NCBI RefSeq assembly: GCF_004327285.1
Contig: NZ_QJUI01000001.1
Span: 124,001-188,000 of the forward strand
Reading direction: 5' to 3'
Length of the DNA: 64,000 nucleotides
Origin: Phytopseudomonas daroniae
Lineage (GTDB): Bacteria; Pseudomonadota; Gammaproteobacteria; Pseudomonadales; Pseudomonadaceae
In this document: piece after piece, positions 1 through 8,912 of the stretch
Layout of the letters: each line of letters begins with the position of its first letter
How positions within the stretch are numbered: the first letter of the stretch is position 1
The notes under the pieces: generated by a model
Told to the model about the DNA's origin: nothing
The model's database searches: none
The model's input: the letters and a program-made list of their open reading frames with translations, nothing else
Made by a program: the position numbers and the translations under genes

Positions 1-199
1 GGCTTGCTGCCAACAAACCGTGCAGCAGGCCGGCCACCAGCGGGCTGGGCCGCCAACTGGACAGATGGGCCGCAGCAATGATCGCCAGCCCCATGCACAA
101 AGTGACAACCAGCTGGATCAGCAAGGCCAGCAACGCCGGGTAGCGCTCACCCAGACGGCACAGCGCGCGATGAAAAACAGCCATGCCCAGGAGGCTCAT
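1..199 (-). CDS. Truncated membrane protein, N-terminal part only
   Basis: Reverse-strand reading frame starting at an ATG and open to the window edge, so only about 66 residues are visible. After a short basic N-terminus (HRALCRLGERY) comes a hydrophobic stretch of about 23 residues (LLALLIQLVVTLCMGLAIIAA), a clear membrane helix, then SSWRPSP and a second hydrophobic start (LVAGLLHGLLAAS). It is divergent from rsgA. No strong ribosome-binding site precedes the ATG, so a start a few codons away is possible. I do not recognise the family and assign no function. Confidence 0.5.
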   Translation of the reverse strand, partial: MSLLGMAVFHRALCRLGERYPALLALLIQLVVTLCMGLAIIAAAHLSSWRPSPLVAGLLHGLLAAS

Positions 200-303
200 A
201 GGGAGACGGACGGCCAGTCTAGCGCGGGGAACAGGAAATTGCCGCTGCTGCGGGCATGCTAGACTCGCAGCCATTTTCAGCGCATCACAAACTCGGAAGC
301 CCC

Positions 304-1335
304 ATGGCCAAACGCCAACTCAACCGCCGGCAAAACTGGCGCATCGAAAAGATCCAGGGTGAACGCGCCGCACGCGCGGCCAAACGCGAATCGCGCGTGG
401 TGGAGACCTTGGAAGGCGGCGACCTGGGCCCGGAGCAGACCGGCCTGGTGATCGCTCACTTCGGCGTACAGGTGGAAGTCGAGGCCACGGACGGCGAGCT
501 GTCGGGACAGGTATTTCGCTGCCATCTGCGCGCCAACCTGCCGACACTGGTCACCGGTGACCGCGTAGTGTGGCGCCCTGGCAATCAGGGCATTGGCGTG
601 ATCGTCGCGCAACTGCCACGCGATACCGAACTGTGCCGACCGGACACCCGTGGCCAACTGAAGCCGGTGGCCGCCAACGTCGATCTGATCGTCATCGTCT
701 TTGCGCCACTGCCCGAACCTCACGCCAACCTGATCGACCGCTACCTGGTCGCTGCCGAACATGCCGGTATCCGTCCGCTGCTGCTGCTCAACAAGGCCGA
801 CCTGATCGATGTGCAGAACGAAACAGCGCTGAATGCCCTGCTCGGCGTGTATCGCCAGCTGGGCTACCCGCTGCTGGAAGTGTCCGCCCTGGAGGGCGAT
901 GGCATGGAACAGCTCAAGCAGCAACTCGACGGCAATATCAGCGTATTCGTCGGCCAGTCCGGCGTGGGCAAATCCTCGCTGGTCAACAGCCTGCTACCGG
1001 GCGTCGACACCCGGGTTGGCCCGTTGTCCGAACTGACCGGCAAGGGCACGCACACCACCACCACGGCGCGGCTGTTCCATTTCCCCGGCGGCGGCCAGCT
1101 GATCGACTCACCGGGTATCCGTGAATTCGGCCTGGTGCATGTCAGCCGTGACGACGTGGAGGCGGGCTTCATAGAATTCGCCGAGTTGCTCGGGCATTGC
1201 CGTTTCCGTGACTGCAAGCATGACCGCGAGCCAGGCTGCGCGCTGCTCAAGGCGCTGGAGGATGGGCGCATTCAACCGCAGCGGATGAACAGCTACCGGC
1301 ATATTCTGGCCAGCCTGCCGGAGTCGGAGTACTGA
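304..1335 (+). CDS. rsgA: Ribosome small subunit-dependent GTPase RsgA
   Basis: Circularly permuted GTPase that binds the 30S subunit and helps its late maturation in the cytoplasm. The 343-residue protein has the family order: an N-terminal OB-fold, then G4 (NKAD, residues 163-166), the P-loop GQSGVGKS (217-224) and G3 DSPG (268-271), followed by the zinc-binding knuckle with Cys299, Cys304, His306 and Cys312. The frame is open further upstream to 256, but the ATG at 304 gives [10 protein letters not shown], the usual pseudomonad N-terminus. It is followed by convergent motB, as in P. aeruginosa, where rsgA also neighbours motAB. Confidence 0.96.
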   Translation: MAKRQLNRRQNWRIEKIQGERAARAAKRESRVVETLEGGDLGPEQTGLVIAHFGVQVEVEATDGELSGQVFRCHLRANLPTLVTGDRVVWRPGNQGIGVIVAQLPRDTELCRPDTRGQLKPVAANVDLIVIVFAPLPEPHANLIDRYLVAAEHAGIRPLLLLNKADLIDVQNETALNALLGVYRQLGYPLLEVSALEGDGMEQLKQQLDGNISVFVGQSGVGKSSLVNSLLPGVDTRVGPLSELTGKGTHTTTTARLFHFPGGGQLIDSPGIREFGLVHVSRDDVEAGFIEFAELLGHCRFRDCKHDREPGCALLKALEDGRIQPQRMNSYRHILASLPESEY

Positions 1336-1381
1336 ACAACCAACTGGTAGGAACATGAAAGGGCGCCAGCTACGCGCCTGA

Positions 1382-2404
1382 TCACTCCTCGGGCTGATCC
1401 ATGTGCAGCGCGCCGCCATCGAAGATATTCAACCGCTCACGCACCTGCTCACTGGATAACGGCTCGACAACCGACGCGCCGCCGGTGCCGCCAGCTGGAG
1501 CGTCCGGCGCCTGATCGGGCGCTACCTCGCCACCGCCCTGCTCGCCTTCAATGGTGCGCTGGGCCTTCTTGGTCAGCACCACGATATCGATGCGCCGGTT
1601 TACCGGATTGAAGGGGTCGTCACGGTCGAAGAGTGCCGAGGACGCGTAGCCGACCACCCGCGCGACCTGCGCATCGTCATAGCCGGCGGCGATCAACACA
1701 CGGCGCGCGGCGTTGGCGCGGTTGGCCGACAACTCCCAGTTGCCAAAACCACCGGCACCGGCAAAGGGCTTGGCATCGGTGTGGCCGCTGATGCTGATCT
1801 TGTTCGGCACCGCCTTGATGGTGTCGGTCAGCGCAAACAGGATGTCCTCGAAATACGGCTGCAACCGGGCGCTACCCAAGGCAAACATCGGCCGGTTCTC
1901 AGCGTCGACGATCTGGATGCGCAGACCATCCTGGGTGATTTCGAAAAGAATCTGATCCTTGAAACGCTGCAATTGCGGATCCTGCTCGACCTTGTTCTGC
2001 AGTTCCTGCAGCAACAGTTCGAGGCGCTCGCGCTCCAACTCTTCGGCCATGGCCTCAGCTTTCTCGGCATCCAGCTCGGCCGGATCCTTGGGATCGGCGT
2101 CAGCCTGATCACCAGGCGACTCCTGCGGCTGATCGTTTAGGGTGCGATCCGGCGAAGGCGTGGGCGAGCCACCGAGGTCAATCACGTAGGGGCTGGCGCT
2201 CTCGGAAAATCCGACGGGATCCTTGAAGTAACCGGAGATCAGCTTCTTCTGCTCAGGCGTAGCCGACGACATCAGCCACATCACCATGAAGAAGGCCATC
2301 ATCGCCGTGGCGAAGTCGGCGAAGGCAATCTTCCAGGCACCACCGTGGTGGCCGCCAACGACCTTCTTGACTCGCTTGACGATGATTGGCTGGTTGTTTT
2401 CCAT
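1382..2404 (-). CDS. motB: Flagellar motor stator protein MotB
   Basis: Peptidoglycan-anchoring half of a proton-driven flagellar stator. The 340-residue protein begins with a basic cytoplasmic tail, then a single membrane helix (about residues 26-46) containing the proton-carrying Asp30 in the motif AFADFATAMMAFFMVMWLM. A long acidic, Pro/Glu-rich linker (about 75-130) follows, and then an OmpA/MotB peptidoglycan-binding domain with ISGHTDAKPF and NRANAARRVL. The C-terminal tail after about residue 280 is low in complexity. It is 5 nt downstream of motA and clearly shares its transcript. Confidence 0.97.
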   Translation of the reverse strand: MENNQPIIVKRVKKVVGGHHGGAWKIAFADFATAMMAFFMVMWLMSSATPEQKKLISGYFKDPVGFSESASPYVIDLGGSPTPSPDRTLNDQPQESPGDQADADPKDPAELDAEKAEAMAEELERERLELLLQELQNKVEQDPQLQRFKDQILFEITQDGLRIQIVDAENRPMFALGSARLQPYFEDILFALTDTIKAVPNKISISGHTDAKPFAGAGGFGNWELSANRANAARRVLIAAGYDDAQVARVVGYASSALFDRDDPFNPVNRRIDIVVLTKKAQRTIEGEQGGGEVAPDQAPDAPAGGTGGASVVEPLSSEQVRERLNIFDGGALHMDQPEE

Positions 2405-2409
2405 GGTGC

Positions 2410-3261
2410 CTAGTTCCCGCGCATGGCCTGTTCAAGCTCGCTAAAGCTCGGGCGGTGCGCCGGGTAAAGAGTCTTGCGCGAGAACTCCACCGCCAGCGAC
2501 GGCGGCATACCGGAGGCCGAAGCCACCAGGCCGGCCTTGATGGCCTCGTAGACGTTCAGTTCTTCCTTGGCATCGTGCTCCAGCGCCGCGGCCAGCGGGC
2601 CGAAGAAACCGTAGGCGCCAAGAATGCCGAGGAATGTACCGACCAGCGCGGTACCCACTTTCTCGCCGATCTGCGCGTTGTCCGCCTCGGCGAGGATCGA
2701 CATGGTGAGCACGATACCCAATACCGCTGCGACGATACCCATGGCCGGCAGAGCGTCGGCAACCTTCGAGATGGCATGGGACGGGTGTTCTAGCTCGTCC
2801 TTGAGGCTGGTCAGCTCCATGTCGAACAGGCCTTCCAGTTCGTGCGGTGCCATGTTGCCCGAGGACATGATGCGCAGGTAATCGCAGATGAAGGCGACCA
2901 TGCGCTCATCGCCCAGTACCGCCGGGTACTTGCTGAAGATCGGACTGGCGGCGGGCTCCTCGAGGTCGGCCTCGATGGCCATCATCCCCTCGCGTCGCGC
3001 CTTGTTGAGAATCTCGTAGAGCAGACGCAGCACCTCCAGATAATAGTCATGGGTGTAGCGCGACTTGAACATCTTCAGAGATTTCTTGAGGACGGTCATG
3101 AACATGCTGCCAGGGTTGGCCTGCAGGAACGCGCCCAGCGCGGCACCGCCGATGATCAGCACCTCGAAAGGATGCGCCAGCGCCATTAGCTGACCGCCAG
3201 ATAGAACGAAACCGCCGAACACACTGGCGATGACAACGAGGATGCCGATGATTTTGGCCAT
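2410..3261 (-). CDS. motA: Flagellar motor stator protein MotA
   Basis: Integral inner-membrane stator subunit that forms the ion channel with MotB and pushes on the rotor protein FliG. The 283 residues show the four expected membrane segments: two at the N-terminus (IIGILVVIASVFGGFVL and PFEVLIIGGAALGAFL) and two near residues 165-215 (AMGIVAAVLGIVLTM and VGTALVGTFLGILGAYGFF), separated by the large charged cytoplasmic loop. First gene of motAB; a sigma-28-like promoter lies about 57 nt upstream of the ATG. Confidence 0.97.
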   Translation of the reverse strand: MAKIIGILVVIASVFGGFVLSGGQLMALAHPFEVLIIGGAALGAFLQANPGSMFMTVLKKSLKMFKSRYTHDYYLEVLRLLYEILNKARREGMMAIEADLEEPAASPIFSKYPAVLGDERMVAFICDYLRIMSSGNMAPHELEGLFDMELTSLKDELEHPSHAISKVADALPAMGIVAAVLGIVLTMSILAEADNAQIGEKVGTALVGTFLGILGAYGFFGPLAAALEHDAKEELNVYEAIKAGLVASASGMPPSLAVEFSRKTLYPAHRPSFSELEQAMRGN

Positions 3262-3317
3262 AGAAAAAACTTACGAAAGTGAAAAGAAAGGGAAGACGTG
3301 CGAAACACCCCTTCTAC

Positions 3318-3344
3318 TTATCGGAAGAGATGCGCGAGACTATA
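3318..3344 (-). promoter_or_regulatory. Sigma-28 (FliA) type promoter of motAB
   Basis: On the reverse strand TATAGTCT is followed by an 11-nt spacer and TCCGATAA. The FliA consensus is TAAAGTTT-N11-GCCGATAA, so this matches 6/8 and 7/8 positions with exactly the right spacing. It would give a leader of about 50 nt before motA. Sequence match only; the start site is inferred. Confidence 0.7.
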
Positions 3345-3383
3345 GTCAGTTAAGTCTAAAAAAAGCCATTTTCGCATATCCCC

Positions 3384-4889
3384 ATGGTCGCAAGCACACC
3401 GTTACCGCGCACACTCGATGCCTGGCTCAAGCAGCTGGATGGTCAGGTGCTGCCCATCCCGACCCAATATCACCAGCAGGTACGCCAGGCGCTGGGCGAT
3501 AGCCGTCGTTCGTTGCGCGAGATCGCCGAGCTGATGCAGGACAGCCCGGCGCTGGTGCTAAGCGTACTGCGCGAAGCCAATCGTAAAGACAGCAGCCTCG
3601 GTGAAGCGGCGGAAAGCCTGGAAACCGCACTCAATCGCCTGGGCCTCAAACGGGCCGAAGAACTGCTGGTACGCATACCGGCCAGGGCTGTTGCCGATAT
3701 TCCCCAGCCACTGCGGCAGATCCAGCTGATCAGCCAGCACGCCGCACAGCAGGCCAATGGTCTGTTCGCTGCACGCCTCGCTCGTCTATGGCAGGAAATC
3801 CACTGGGGCAGCCTGCTGTTCCTCTCCCCGGTATGGGCATTGCTGGCGGCTCATCCGCAACTGTTCGAGGCATGGGAGCAACGGGTACTGATCAAGGGCG
3901 AGTCGCCTGCACGGGTCGAGCACGACCTGCTGGGTATTTCCCTGTTCGAATTGTGCCTGGCGCTGGCCAAGCATTGGCGCCTGCCTGCCTGGATCATCAA
4001 GGGCTATCAGTTGCTGCTCAACGACCGGCGCCTGTTGGCCAAGGCACTGCGCCTGGCACGCCGACACGATGATCCGCTGCGCCAGCAGCAGGAACTGGAC
4101 GCCGACCCGACGCTGCAGCGCTGGCTTACCCAGCCGGCCAACAGCATTCTGCTGGCCAATGTACTCGCGGTCTCGGCGCACAACGCCTGGAGCGGTAGCC
4201 ACACCCGACGTTGGCAACGACTCAACAGCCTGTACCTGCAGATGCCATTGCCGGAGCTGCACCAGCACATTCACCAGAATGCCGCGCAAAGTGCGCGGCA
4301 ACTGGACACCACCGGCCTCTGGCACCCCGCCGAGGCGCTGCTGTGGCCCTGGGATACGCGGCACTTGCAGACGCCCGAACCGGCACCGCAAGCCACCGAC
4401 TGGCGCCAACTGTGCACCCAGCTGCTTGCCCAACCAACGACGTTTACCAACGTGCAACAGCTCACCCGTTGCGCCCGCCAGGCGCTGCAGGCGACCGGCC
4501 TGTCGCGCCTGGTCATGCTGCTGGCCGACCGCAACCACAGCCGCCTTCAAGTACAGCAGCATGCCGGGGTCGATGCTGGCACCAACGGCCTGACTCTCGA
4601 CCCGGCGCAAAGCCAGGTATTGCGCCGCCTGCTGCAGGCACCGGCACAGTTGCACCTGACACCGGCCAATATCGCCCAGTTTTCCGCCCTGCTCCCAGGC
4701 AACCTGAAAGCCCTGCTGCCCAGTGAACATCTGCTGATTCGCTCCCTGGCCAGTAATGATCGTGTAGTGATGATCCTGTTCGCCGACCTGCACGGAAAAC
4801 CGATCAGCGATACTGTCCTGCAAGCCTTCGCCAAGACCGCGCAATGCATAGAGCGCGCCCTGGACACGTTCAGCAAACACAACCGCTGA
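3384..4889 (+). CDS. HDOD domain protein
   Basis: A 501-residue cytoplasmic protein whose N-terminal 200 residues fit the HDOD fold (LPIPTQYHQQVRQALGD, IAELMQDSPALVLSVLREAN, GLKRAEELLVRIPAR), a non-catalytic HD-like signalling module often linked to chemotaxis or c-di-GMP regulation. The C-terminal 170 residues look GAF-like (LMLLADRNHSRLQVQQHAGVDAG, ending VMILFADLHGKPISD), but this is weaker. Position between motAB and rhdA equals that of PA4955. It is transcribed away from motA across a 122-nt gap. Partner and output are unknown. Confidence 0.8.
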   Translation: MVASTPLPRTLDAWLKQLDGQVLPIPTQYHQQVRQALGDSRRSLREIAELMQDSPALVLSVLREANRKDSSLGEAAESLETALNRLGLKRAEELLVRIPARAVADIPQPLRQIQLISQHAAQQANGLFAARLARLWQEIHWGSLLFLSPVWALLAAHPQLFEAWEQRVLIKGESPARVEHDLLGISLFELCLALAKHWRLPAWIIKGYQLLLNDRRLLAKALRLARRHDDPLRQQQELDADPTLQRWLTQPANSILLANVLAVSAHNAWSGSHTRRWQRLNSLYLQMPLPELHQHIHQNAAQSARQLDTTGLWHPAEALLWPWDTRHLQTPEPAPQATDWRQLCTQLLAQPTTFTNVQQLTRCARQALQATGLSRLVMLLADRNHSRLQVQQHAGVDAGTNGLTLDPAQSQVLRRLLQAPAQLHLTPANIAQFSALLPGNLKALLPSEHLLIRSLASNDRVVMILFADLHGKPISDTVLQAFAKTAQCIERALDTFSKHNR

Positions 4890-4957
4890 GCGACGGCTCT
4901 TTTCCCCGGCCTTGCCTGCGCTACAATCCCGTTCTTATTTCTGCCAACGAGGCCTGC

Positions 4958-5773
4958 ATGACTGCCTTCGACGAACTGCCGCTGGTCATCGAGCCAGCGG
5001 ATCTCGCTACGCGACTGGAAGAGCCGAGCCTGATTCTGGTCGACCTCAGCAGCAGCGCCCGTTATCAGGCCGGCCACATTCCCGGCGCCCGCTTCGTCGA
5101 CGCCAAACGTACCCAGTTGGGCAAGCCGCCAGCACCCGGCCTGCAGCCCGGCCAAGCCGCGCTGGAGCAGTTGTTCAGCGAGCTTGGCCATCACCCGGAT
5201 GCCACCTACGTGGTCTATGACGACGAGGGCGGCGGCTGGGCCGGACGCTTCATCTGGCTGCTGGATGTGATCGGACAGCAGCGTTACCACTTCCTCAACG
5301 GCGGCCTCAGCGCCTGGGAGGCGGAGCAGCGCCCGCTTAGCCAGGATGTCCCGGAAGAGAAAAACACCTCGGTGTCCCTGTCCCTGAGTGATGAGCCGAC
5401 CGCCAGCCTGGATTACCTGAAGTCGCGCCTGGGCGCCGACGACCTGGCCATCTGGGATGCCCGCTCGCTGGAGGAATACCGCGGCGAGAAGGTGCAGGCA
5501 GCCAGGGGCGGGCATATTCCCGGCGCCATCCATTTCGAGTGGACGGCCGGCATGGATCCCGCACGCGCCCTGCGCATCCGTGAGGATATCGGCCAGCAAC
5601 TGAACCAGCTGGGCCTGAGCGCCGACAAGGAAATCATCACCCACTGCCAGACCCATCGCCGCTCCGGCTTCACCTACCTGGTCGCCAAGGCCCTGGGCTA
5701 TCCGCGGGTCAAGGCCTACGCCGGTTCCTGGAGCGAATGGGGCAATCATCCCGATACACCTGTCGAACAATAA
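4958..5773 (+). CDS. rhdA: Thiosulfate sulfurtransferase (rhodanese) RhdA
   Basis: Tandem-domain rhodanese that moves sulfane sulfur from thiosulfate to cyanide or other thiophilic acceptors. The 271-residue protein has an inactive N-terminal rhodanese domain (VDLSSSARYQAGHIPGARF) and a C-terminal domain with the active loop HCQTHRRSG. The catalytic cysteine is residue 230, the same number as in Azotobacter vinelandii RhdA, and the loop CQTHRR closely matches its CQTHHR. The ATG at 4958 was chosen because it starts the conserved protein; the upstream 38 codons overlap the HDOD gene. psd follows directly, as in P. aeruginosa. Confidence 0.95.
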   Translation: MTAFDELPLVIEPADLATRLEEPSLILVDLSSSARYQAGHIPGARFVDAKRTQLGKPPAPGLQPGQAALEQLFSELGHHPDATYVVYDDEGGGWAGRFIWLLDVIGQQRYHFLNGGLSAWEAEQRPLSQDVPEEKNTSVSLSLSDEPTASLDYLKSRLGADDLAIWDARSLEEYRGEKVQAARGGHIPGAIHFEWTAGMDPARALRIREDIGQQLNQLGLSADKEIITHCQTHRRSGFTYLVAKALGYPRVKAYAGSWSEWGNHPDTPVEQ

Positions 5774-5837
5774 GTGTGACTTGACTGTCCACTTGTCATT
5801 CGCCCGGCAAGAGACGTCGGGCTGCCAAGGAATAAAG

Positions 5838-6689
5838 ATGAAAGAACGCCTGTTTATCCTCAGCCAGTACCTGACCCCGCATCACCTGCTGTCGCGCCTG
5901 ATCGGCTGCGCTGCAGAATGCCGGGCGCCCTGGTTCAAGAACCGCCTGATCACCTGGTTCGCCAAGCAGTATCAGGTCGACATGAGCGAGGCGCAGGTCG
6001 AAGACCCGACCGCCTTCGAACACTTCAACGCGTTCTTCACCCGCGCCCTGAAAGAAGGCGCCCGCCCTCTGGACAACCTGCCCGGCGCGGTGCTCTGCCC
6101 TGCCGACGGCGCCGTCAGCCAGCTCGGCCGGATCGAACATGGTCGCGTGTTCCAGGCCAAGGGCCACAGCTACAGCGTGACCGAGCTACTGGGTGGTGAC
6201 AGCGAGCGCGCTGCACCTTTCATGGGCGGCGACTTCGCTACCGTCTATCTGTCGCCCAAGGATTACCACCGCGTCCATATGCCGCTGGCGGGTACATTGA
6301 AGGAAATGATCTACGTACCTGGTCGCCTGTTCTCGGTGAACCAGACCACGGCCGAAAACGTTCCCGAGCTGTTCGCCCGCAACGAACGCGTGGTCTGCCT
6401 GTTCGATACCGAGCGTGGCCCAATGGCCGTGGTGTTGGTTGGCGCGATGATCGTCGCCTCCATCGAAACTGTCTGGGCCGGCCTGATCACGCCACCCAAG
6501 CGGGAGCTGAAAACCGTACGCTACGACGAGGCCGCGCGGGCACCGATCAGTCTCGACAAAGGTGCGGAGCTGGGCCGCTTCAAGCTCGGCTCCACTGCCA
6601 TCGTGCTGTTCGGCCCCGAGCAGGTGCAATGGGCCGAGGAGCTGGGTGCCAACAGTCCGGTGCGCATGGGCCAGTTGCTGGGTAAATGA
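5838..6689 (+). CDS. psd: Phosphatidylserine decarboxylase proenzyme
   Basis: Pyruvoyl enzyme of the inner membrane that decarboxylates phosphatidylserine to phosphatidylethanolamine. The 283-residue proenzyme contains the catalytic Asp90 (CPAD), His147 (DYHRVHMP) and the self-cleavage motif LGST at 250-253, with Ser252 becoming the pyruvoyl group. These match the E. coli Asp-His-Ser set in position. The frame is open from 5781, but MKERLFILSQY at 5838 is the usual start. It follows rhdA after 64 nt and may be cotranscribed. Confidence 0.96.
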   Translation: MKERLFILSQYLTPHHLLSRLIGCAAECRAPWFKNRLITWFAKQYQVDMSEAQVEDPTAFEHFNAFFTRALKEGARPLDNLPGAVLCPADGAVSQLGRIEHGRVFQAKGHSYSVTELLGGDSERAAPFMGGDFATVYLSPKDYHRVHMPLAGTLKEMIYVPGRLFSVNQTTAENVPELFARNERVVCLFDTERGPMAVVLVGAMIVASIETVWAGLITPPKRELKTVRYDEAARAPISLDKGAELGRFKLGSTAIVLFGPEQVQWAEELGANSPVRMGQLLGK

Positions 6690-7046
6690 GCCAAGAGCCT
6701 GTTCACGATCCTTGTGTACTTGGCAAATAGGAACCGTACTCCTATGGATCGACGGCAATCAGGCAGTAGGGTGGACGACGCTTCACCTATGCGGCCCGAT
6801 CCGTCCACCGATTCACGATCGCAATGGTGGACAAAAAGAGCGTTGTCCACCCTACGTCCGCTCCCACCACGTTGCCGCCATTGCACGTGGAGTCTCGTCG
6901 AGAAATCGTGGACGGACTCCAAGAACGCGACATGCAGCCTTTGCCATCAGCGCCGCAAGGGCTGCGATGATGGCATTACGATGCTAGAGTTGCCTCCGAT
7001 AACCGAACGATTCACTCGCAAGCTGGCGCTGGAGTAACGAAGTTAG
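6690..7046. repeat. Gene-free gap with a GTAGGGTGGA palindromic repeat
   Basis: No gene recognised between psd and the PilZ-like gene. Positions 6766-6857 hold an imperfect inverted repeat: GTAGGGTGGACGACGCT on the left pairs with AGCGTTGTCCACCCTAC on the right. The same arms recur near 27439, 49500 and 56693, so this is a dispersed palindromic element. The last 90 nt before the next gene contain its ribosome-binding site and no other clear signal. Confidence 0.6.
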
Positions 7047-8849
7047 ATGGATAAACAGAGCCCCCACCTTTTGCTCCGCGTTCCGACGCCGACCAAGCAG
7101 GGCCTGACTTTCTGCGACGCCACGCCTCGCGACCTGAAACGCTGGATTGCCGGCCTGCCCAAGGCCAATATTGGCGAAACCGCACGCCAGCTGTATCAGG
7201 CGCTGATCGAGCTCAATCAGCTGCTGACGCCCTCGGATAACCGCCTGCAACTGCTCGAGCTGCTGCGCCCCGAGGTGTATTTCGTCTGCCAGCATCTGGA
7301 GCGCCACTTTCTCAACCAGGCCATCGTCCTCGACGAACGCCCGCGTAAAGTGGCCAACCTGTGCCAGGCCCTGCAGAACCACCTGGCCATCGGTTACAAG
7401 CTGATCGTTTCGCGCCTCGCTTCGCAGCCGAACCGCGAACGCAACCAACTGCTCGGCATCGCACTGCAACGTGCCGTTCACAGCCTCAATGGCCCACTGG
7501 TTCGTACCAGCCAGCTGTATTGCCCGGTTCCCGAAGGCTTGTGGCTGGAGCTGCACCAACTCTATCTGATCGCTCGTCAGCAGAATCTGCACAAGGTAGT
7601 AATCCGCGACCCTCTGGCTCGCCATACTCAGGGGCTGAGTGTCGAACAAAGCTACATCGTGGCCCTGCTGATCGGCTGCTCGCGCTGCAACCAGATGCGT
7701 CAGAGCGCCATCTCCCGCCTGGCCGAGGCACTGGAGCCCTGGAGCGCGCTGGTCAACCTGCAGGCGGACGGTCATCCATCAAGCATCTTCGCCGTGGCGC
7801 CGCAACTGGATGGCCCGCTACGCTATACCTCGCTGTTCCAGCCGAGCGAACTGCAGGGCGCGCTGGGTATCGACCCGACACTGCTGGTCGACACCATCAA
7901 GGATTATCTGCAGTTGCTGCCCGAGGAGCGATCCCGATCCCGCCTGCAGGTGCCGGACGGTTTCACTGTCGACATGCTGCAACACGCAGCCGCCGCCTGG
8001 GGCGACATTTCCGAACGTACCTTTCAGCGTACCCAGGGCACAGGCAGCATGACGCTGTGCATCGGCATGAGCGCATTGAACTACTACCTGGCCAACGGCC
8101 GGGCATTCAGCGAGATTCTCAAGCAACCGCTAAAGACCACCGCCTCGTTCAAGCCGGTCAGCAGTGAACCGGACATCTGGTCCAGCGCCCACGACGCCCA
8201 ACGCATCAACGATTGGGAAAACGGATTCCCGTTCGAAGAAATCGAATACCACAAGCCCGCCGAGAAGCAGGAGCTGTCGACGTCTGACGCCAGCGAAAGC
8301 TACCCGAGCTACGCGTTGTCGATCGTCAACCACAGCCCAGGCGGCTATTGCCTGTCCTGGCCCAAGGAAGTCCCCAACCAGTTGCAGGCCGGTGAATTGC
8401 TGGGCATCCGCGACAACCCTCAACAGGGCTGGAGTGTCGCGGTGGTGCGCTGGATTCGCCAGGTACGCGGTGGCGGCACGCAGATGGGCATCGAACTGAT
8501 CGCCCCATACGCACAGTCCTGTGGCCTGCAACTGGTGCGCAAGGCCGAGCAGAACAGCCAGTACCTGCGTGCGCTGCTGCTGCCCGAAATCGCCGCCATT
8601 TCCCGGCCGGCCACACTGATAACACCGCGCCTGCCCTTCCAGGAAGGTAGCAAGGTGCTGATCAACACCAACGGCAAAGAACACCGCGCCGTGCTGAGTA
8701 AAAAGCAGACCAGCACCAGCAGTTTCAGCCAGTTCGAATACCACGATCTCGAGCAGAAAACCGCGGATCACGCGACCTCTGTCACAGCCTCCGGAAGCCA
8801 GCGGCCGGCCGGGGAGGAAGACTTTGACTCACTCTGGAAGTCACTGTAG
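7047..8849 (+). CDS. PilZ-like protein encoded upstream of FimX (PA4958-like)
   Basis: A 600-residue cytoplasmic protein in the position of PA4958, next to fimX. Residues 1-400 are mostly alpha-helical by eye (LCQALQNHLAIGYKLIVSRL) with no motif I recognise. Residues about 415-510 look like a PilZ beta-barrel: ALSIVNHSPGGYCL, then VVRWIRQVRGGGTQMGIEL. PilZ proteins normally bind c-di-GMP with an RxxxR motif before D/NxSxxG; here NHSPGG is present but no arginine pair precedes it, so binding may be altered. The stop is only 63 nt from fimX. Role in type IV pilus control is inferred from the neighbour. Confidence 0.75.
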   Translation: MDKQSPHLLLRVPTPTKQGLTFCDATPRDLKRWIAGLPKANIGETARQLYQALIELNQLLTPSDNRLQLLELLRPEVYFVCQHLERHFLNQAIVLDERPRKVANLCQALQNHLAIGYKLIVSRLASQPNRERNQLLGIALQRAVHSLNGPLVRTSQLYCPVPEGLWLELHQLYLIARQQNLHKVVIRDPLARHTQGLSVEQSYIVALLIGCSRCNQMRQSAISRLAEALEPWSALVNLQADGHPSSIFAVAPQLDGPLRYTSLFQPSELQGALGIDPTLLVDTIKDYLQLLPEERSRSRLQVPDGFTVDMLQHAAAAWGDISERTFQRTQGTGSMTLCIGMSALNYYLANGRAFSEILKQPLKTTASFKPVSSEPDIWSSAHDAQRINDWENGFPFEEIEYHKPAEKQELSTSDASESYPSYALSIVNHSPGGYCLSWPKEVPNQLQAGELLGIRDNPQQGWSVAVVRWIRQVRGGGTQMGIELIAPYAQSCGLQLVRKAEQNSQYLRALLLPEIAAISRPATLITPRLPFQEGSKVLINTNGKEHRAVLSKKQTSTSSFSQFEYHDLEQKTADHATSVTASGSQRPAGEEDFDSLWKSL

Positions 8850-8912
8850 ATTGCGGGAAATCCTTTATTTCCTGCTTTCTTCTGCTGTTTTATCGCAGAT
8901 TCGACTTCGCTA

